From the NCBI RefSeq assembly GCF_021398735.1, contig NZ_CP090350.1, positions 124,001 to 188,000 on the forward strand: a stretch of 64,000 bases of DNA, written 5' to 3'. Below, in pieces: positions 62,781 through 64,000 of the stretch. The stretch comes from Methylobacterium oryzae (GTDB lineage Bacteria > Pseudomonadota > Alphaproteobacteria > Rhizobiales > Beijerinckiaceae). Position 1 is the first letter of the stretch. Every line of letters begins with the position of its first letter. The translations under genes and the position numbers were made by a program. The notes beneath the pieces are model-generated. The model made no database searches and was not told where the DNA came from. It saw only the letters and a list, made by a program, of their open reading frames with translations.

Positions 62781-64000
62781 ATGACCTCCCTGCTGCTGAC
62801 GAACGCCGACATCCTGGTGACGATGGACGCGCAGCGCCGGGAGATCCCCGGCGGCGCGGTCTACGTGGAGGACAACCGCATCGTCGCCGTCGGCCCCGCC
62901 GCCGAGGTGCCGCAGCGGGCCGATACCGTCCTCGACCTGCGCGGCCACGCGGTGATGCCGGGCCTCGTGAACACCCACCACCACATGTACCAGACGCTCA
63001 CCCGCGCGGTGCCGGCCGCGCAGGACGCCGAGCTATTCGGCTGGCTGAAGGCGCTCTACCCGATCTGGGCCCGGCTCACGCCCGAGATGGTCCGCGTCTC
63101 GACGCAGACCGCGATGGCGGAGCTGATCCTCTCGGGCTGCACCACGTCGAGCGACCACCTCTACATCTACCCGAACGGTTGCCGGCTCGACGATTCCATC
63201 GAGGGTGCCGAGGAGATCGGCATGCGCTTCCACGCCGCCCGCGGCGCGATGAGCGTCGGGGAGAGCGCGGGCGGACTCCCGCCGGACTCGGTCGTCGAGG
63301 ACGAGGCGGCGATCCTCGAAGACACGCGCCGTCTGATCGAGCGCTGGCACGATCCGGAGCGCTTCGCCATGCGCCGGATCGTGGTGGCGCCCTGCTCACC
63401 GTTCTCGGTGAGCCGCGGCCTGATGCGCGATGCCGCCGAGCTGGCCCGGCACTACGGCGTCTCGCTCCACACCCACCTCGCGGAGAACGACGACGACGTC
63501 CGCTACAGCCTGGAAAAATTCGGGATGACGCCGGCGGAGTACGCCGCCGACCTGGGCTGGACGGGCCCGGACGTGTGGCACGCCCACTGCGTCAAGCTCG
63601 ACCGCGCCGGCATCGCGCTGTTCGGCCGGACCGGGACCGGGGTGGCCCACTGTCCCTGCTCCAACATGCGCCTCGCCTCGGGCATCGCGCCCGTCCGGCA
63701 GATGCGGTGCGCGGGCGTGCCGGTCGGGCTCGGCGTCGACGGCTCGGCCTCCAACGACGGGTCGCACATGCTGGGCGAGGCGCGGCAGGCCATGCTGCTC
63801 GCCCGCGTCGGCTTCGGGCCGGCGGCCATGACCGCGCGGGAGGCGCTGGAGATCGCGACGCTGGGCGGCGCGAAGGTGCTGAACCGGGACGATATCGGCG
63901 CGCTGGCCCCCGGCATGGCGGCCGACATCGTCGCCTTCGACCTGCGCGGCCTCGGCATGGCGGGGGCGCTGCACGACCCCGTCGCCGCCCTCACCTTCTG
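62781..64000 (+). CDS. 8-oxoguanine deaminase-like amidohydrolase, cut by the window end
   Basis: The first 406 codons of an ATZ/TRZ-type metal-dependent hydrolase; no stop is reached. Zinc site motifs are VNTHHHMYQTL (about residues 66-76), THLAEN, WHAHCVKLD and GVDGSASNDG with the catalytic Asp. CSNMRLASG and the HHHMYQTLTRA segment are typical of 8-oxoguanine deaminases and hydroxyatrazine ethylaminohydrolases. Here it probably deaminates a guanine derivative to feed xanthine or urate breakdown. GGAGAGACGCG precedes ATG 62781. Confidence 0.88.
   Translation, partial: MTSLLLTNADILVTMDAQRREIPGGAVYVEDNRIVAVGPAAEVPQRADTVLDLRGHAVMPGLVNTHHHMYQTLTRAVPAAQDAELFGWLKALYPIWARLTPEMVRVSTQTAMAELILSGCTTSSDHLYIYPNGCRLDDSIEGAEEIGMRFHAARGAMSVGESAGGLPPDSVVEDEAAILEDTRRLIERWHDPERFAMRRIVVAPCSPFSVSRGLMRDAAELARHYGVSLHTHLAENDDDVRYSLEKFGMTPAEYAADLGWTGPDVWHAHCVKLDRAGIALFGRTGTGVAHCPCSNMRLASGIAPVRQMRCAGVPVGLGVDGSASNDGSHMLGEARQAMLLARVGFGPAAMTAREALEIATLGGAKVLNRDDIGALAPGMAADIVAFDLRGLGMAGALHDPVAALTF

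Overview
The window is about 72% G+C, gene-dense DNA. Its tungstate-linked NAD formate dehydrogenase locus, leucine/isovalerate operon, cytochrome-linked purine genes, DUF6894-type small protein and HWE histidine kinase point to an alphaproteobacterial methylotroph, most likely Methylobacterium or a close relative. This is inferred from gene content; no rRNA or tRNA gene was seen.

Region 1 (about 0.25-15.7 kb) is a tungsten/molybdenum cofactor and formate-oxidation locus. After a cold-shock gene and a 5-formyl-THF cyclo-ligase come tupA-tupC-tupB (tungstate uptake, minus strand). Divergent from them lie a degenerate MoeA paralogue, a MoeA fused to a periplasmic-binding-protein-like domain, and a one-domain ModE-type regulator. 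The fdh operon (a 104-aa protein, the NuoE/NuoF-like beta subunit, the alpha subunit) runs on the minus strand, and mobB-moeA are divergent from it. Beyond moeA sits a 117-aa protein with an avidin/streptavidin-like sequence pattern. Two intergenic regions here, upstream of mobB/fdh and upstream of the avidin-like gene, carry the same CGnTATA-N10-TATAnCG inverted repeat, which resembles a Mo-box.

Region 2 (15.8-28.7 kb) holds a DszC/acyl-CoA-dehydrogenase-like flavoprotein, a four-PAS HWE histidine kinase, and a complete leucine/isovalerate operon: isovaleryl-CoA dehydrogenase, methylcrotonyl-CoA carboxylase beta, methylglutaconyl-CoA hydratase, carboxylase alpha, HMG-CoA lyase and an acyl-CoA synthetase. 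A divergent TetR gene and two AACGAAC-type palindromes lie at its promoter.

Region 3 (28.7-49.5 kb) is accessory. It has small conserved proteins, a lone receiver, a PAS-only protein, a surface-polysaccharide pair (GT61-like protein and UDP-glucuronate decarboxylase), an ArsR/SDR pair and a TetR/SDR pair with clear palindromic operators, a lipocalin-like exported protein, an uncharacterised 640-aa protein, a chemoreceptor, a tyrosine recombinase with a 10-7-10 palindrome just upstream, a Tat-exported alpha/beta hydrolase, a RidA protein and an orphan ABC-2 permease.

Region 4 (49.6-64 kb) is a purine-degradation cluster. It contains an AraC regulator, HIU hydrolase, urate oxidase PuuD with a fused cytochrome c domain, PuuE, OHCU decarboxylase, a LysR regulator, a Tsx-like outer-membrane channel, a triheme cytochrome c, a [2Fe-2S] subunit and a Tat-exported molybdenum hydroxylase (xanthine dehydrogenase type), an NCS2 purine permease and an 8-oxoguanine-deaminase-like amidohydrolase cut by the window edge. 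Together they suggest purine oxidation coupled to the respiratory chain through c-type hemes. A 130-bp dispersed repeat links regions 1 and 4: two tandem copies next to fdh and one beside the Tsx-like gene.
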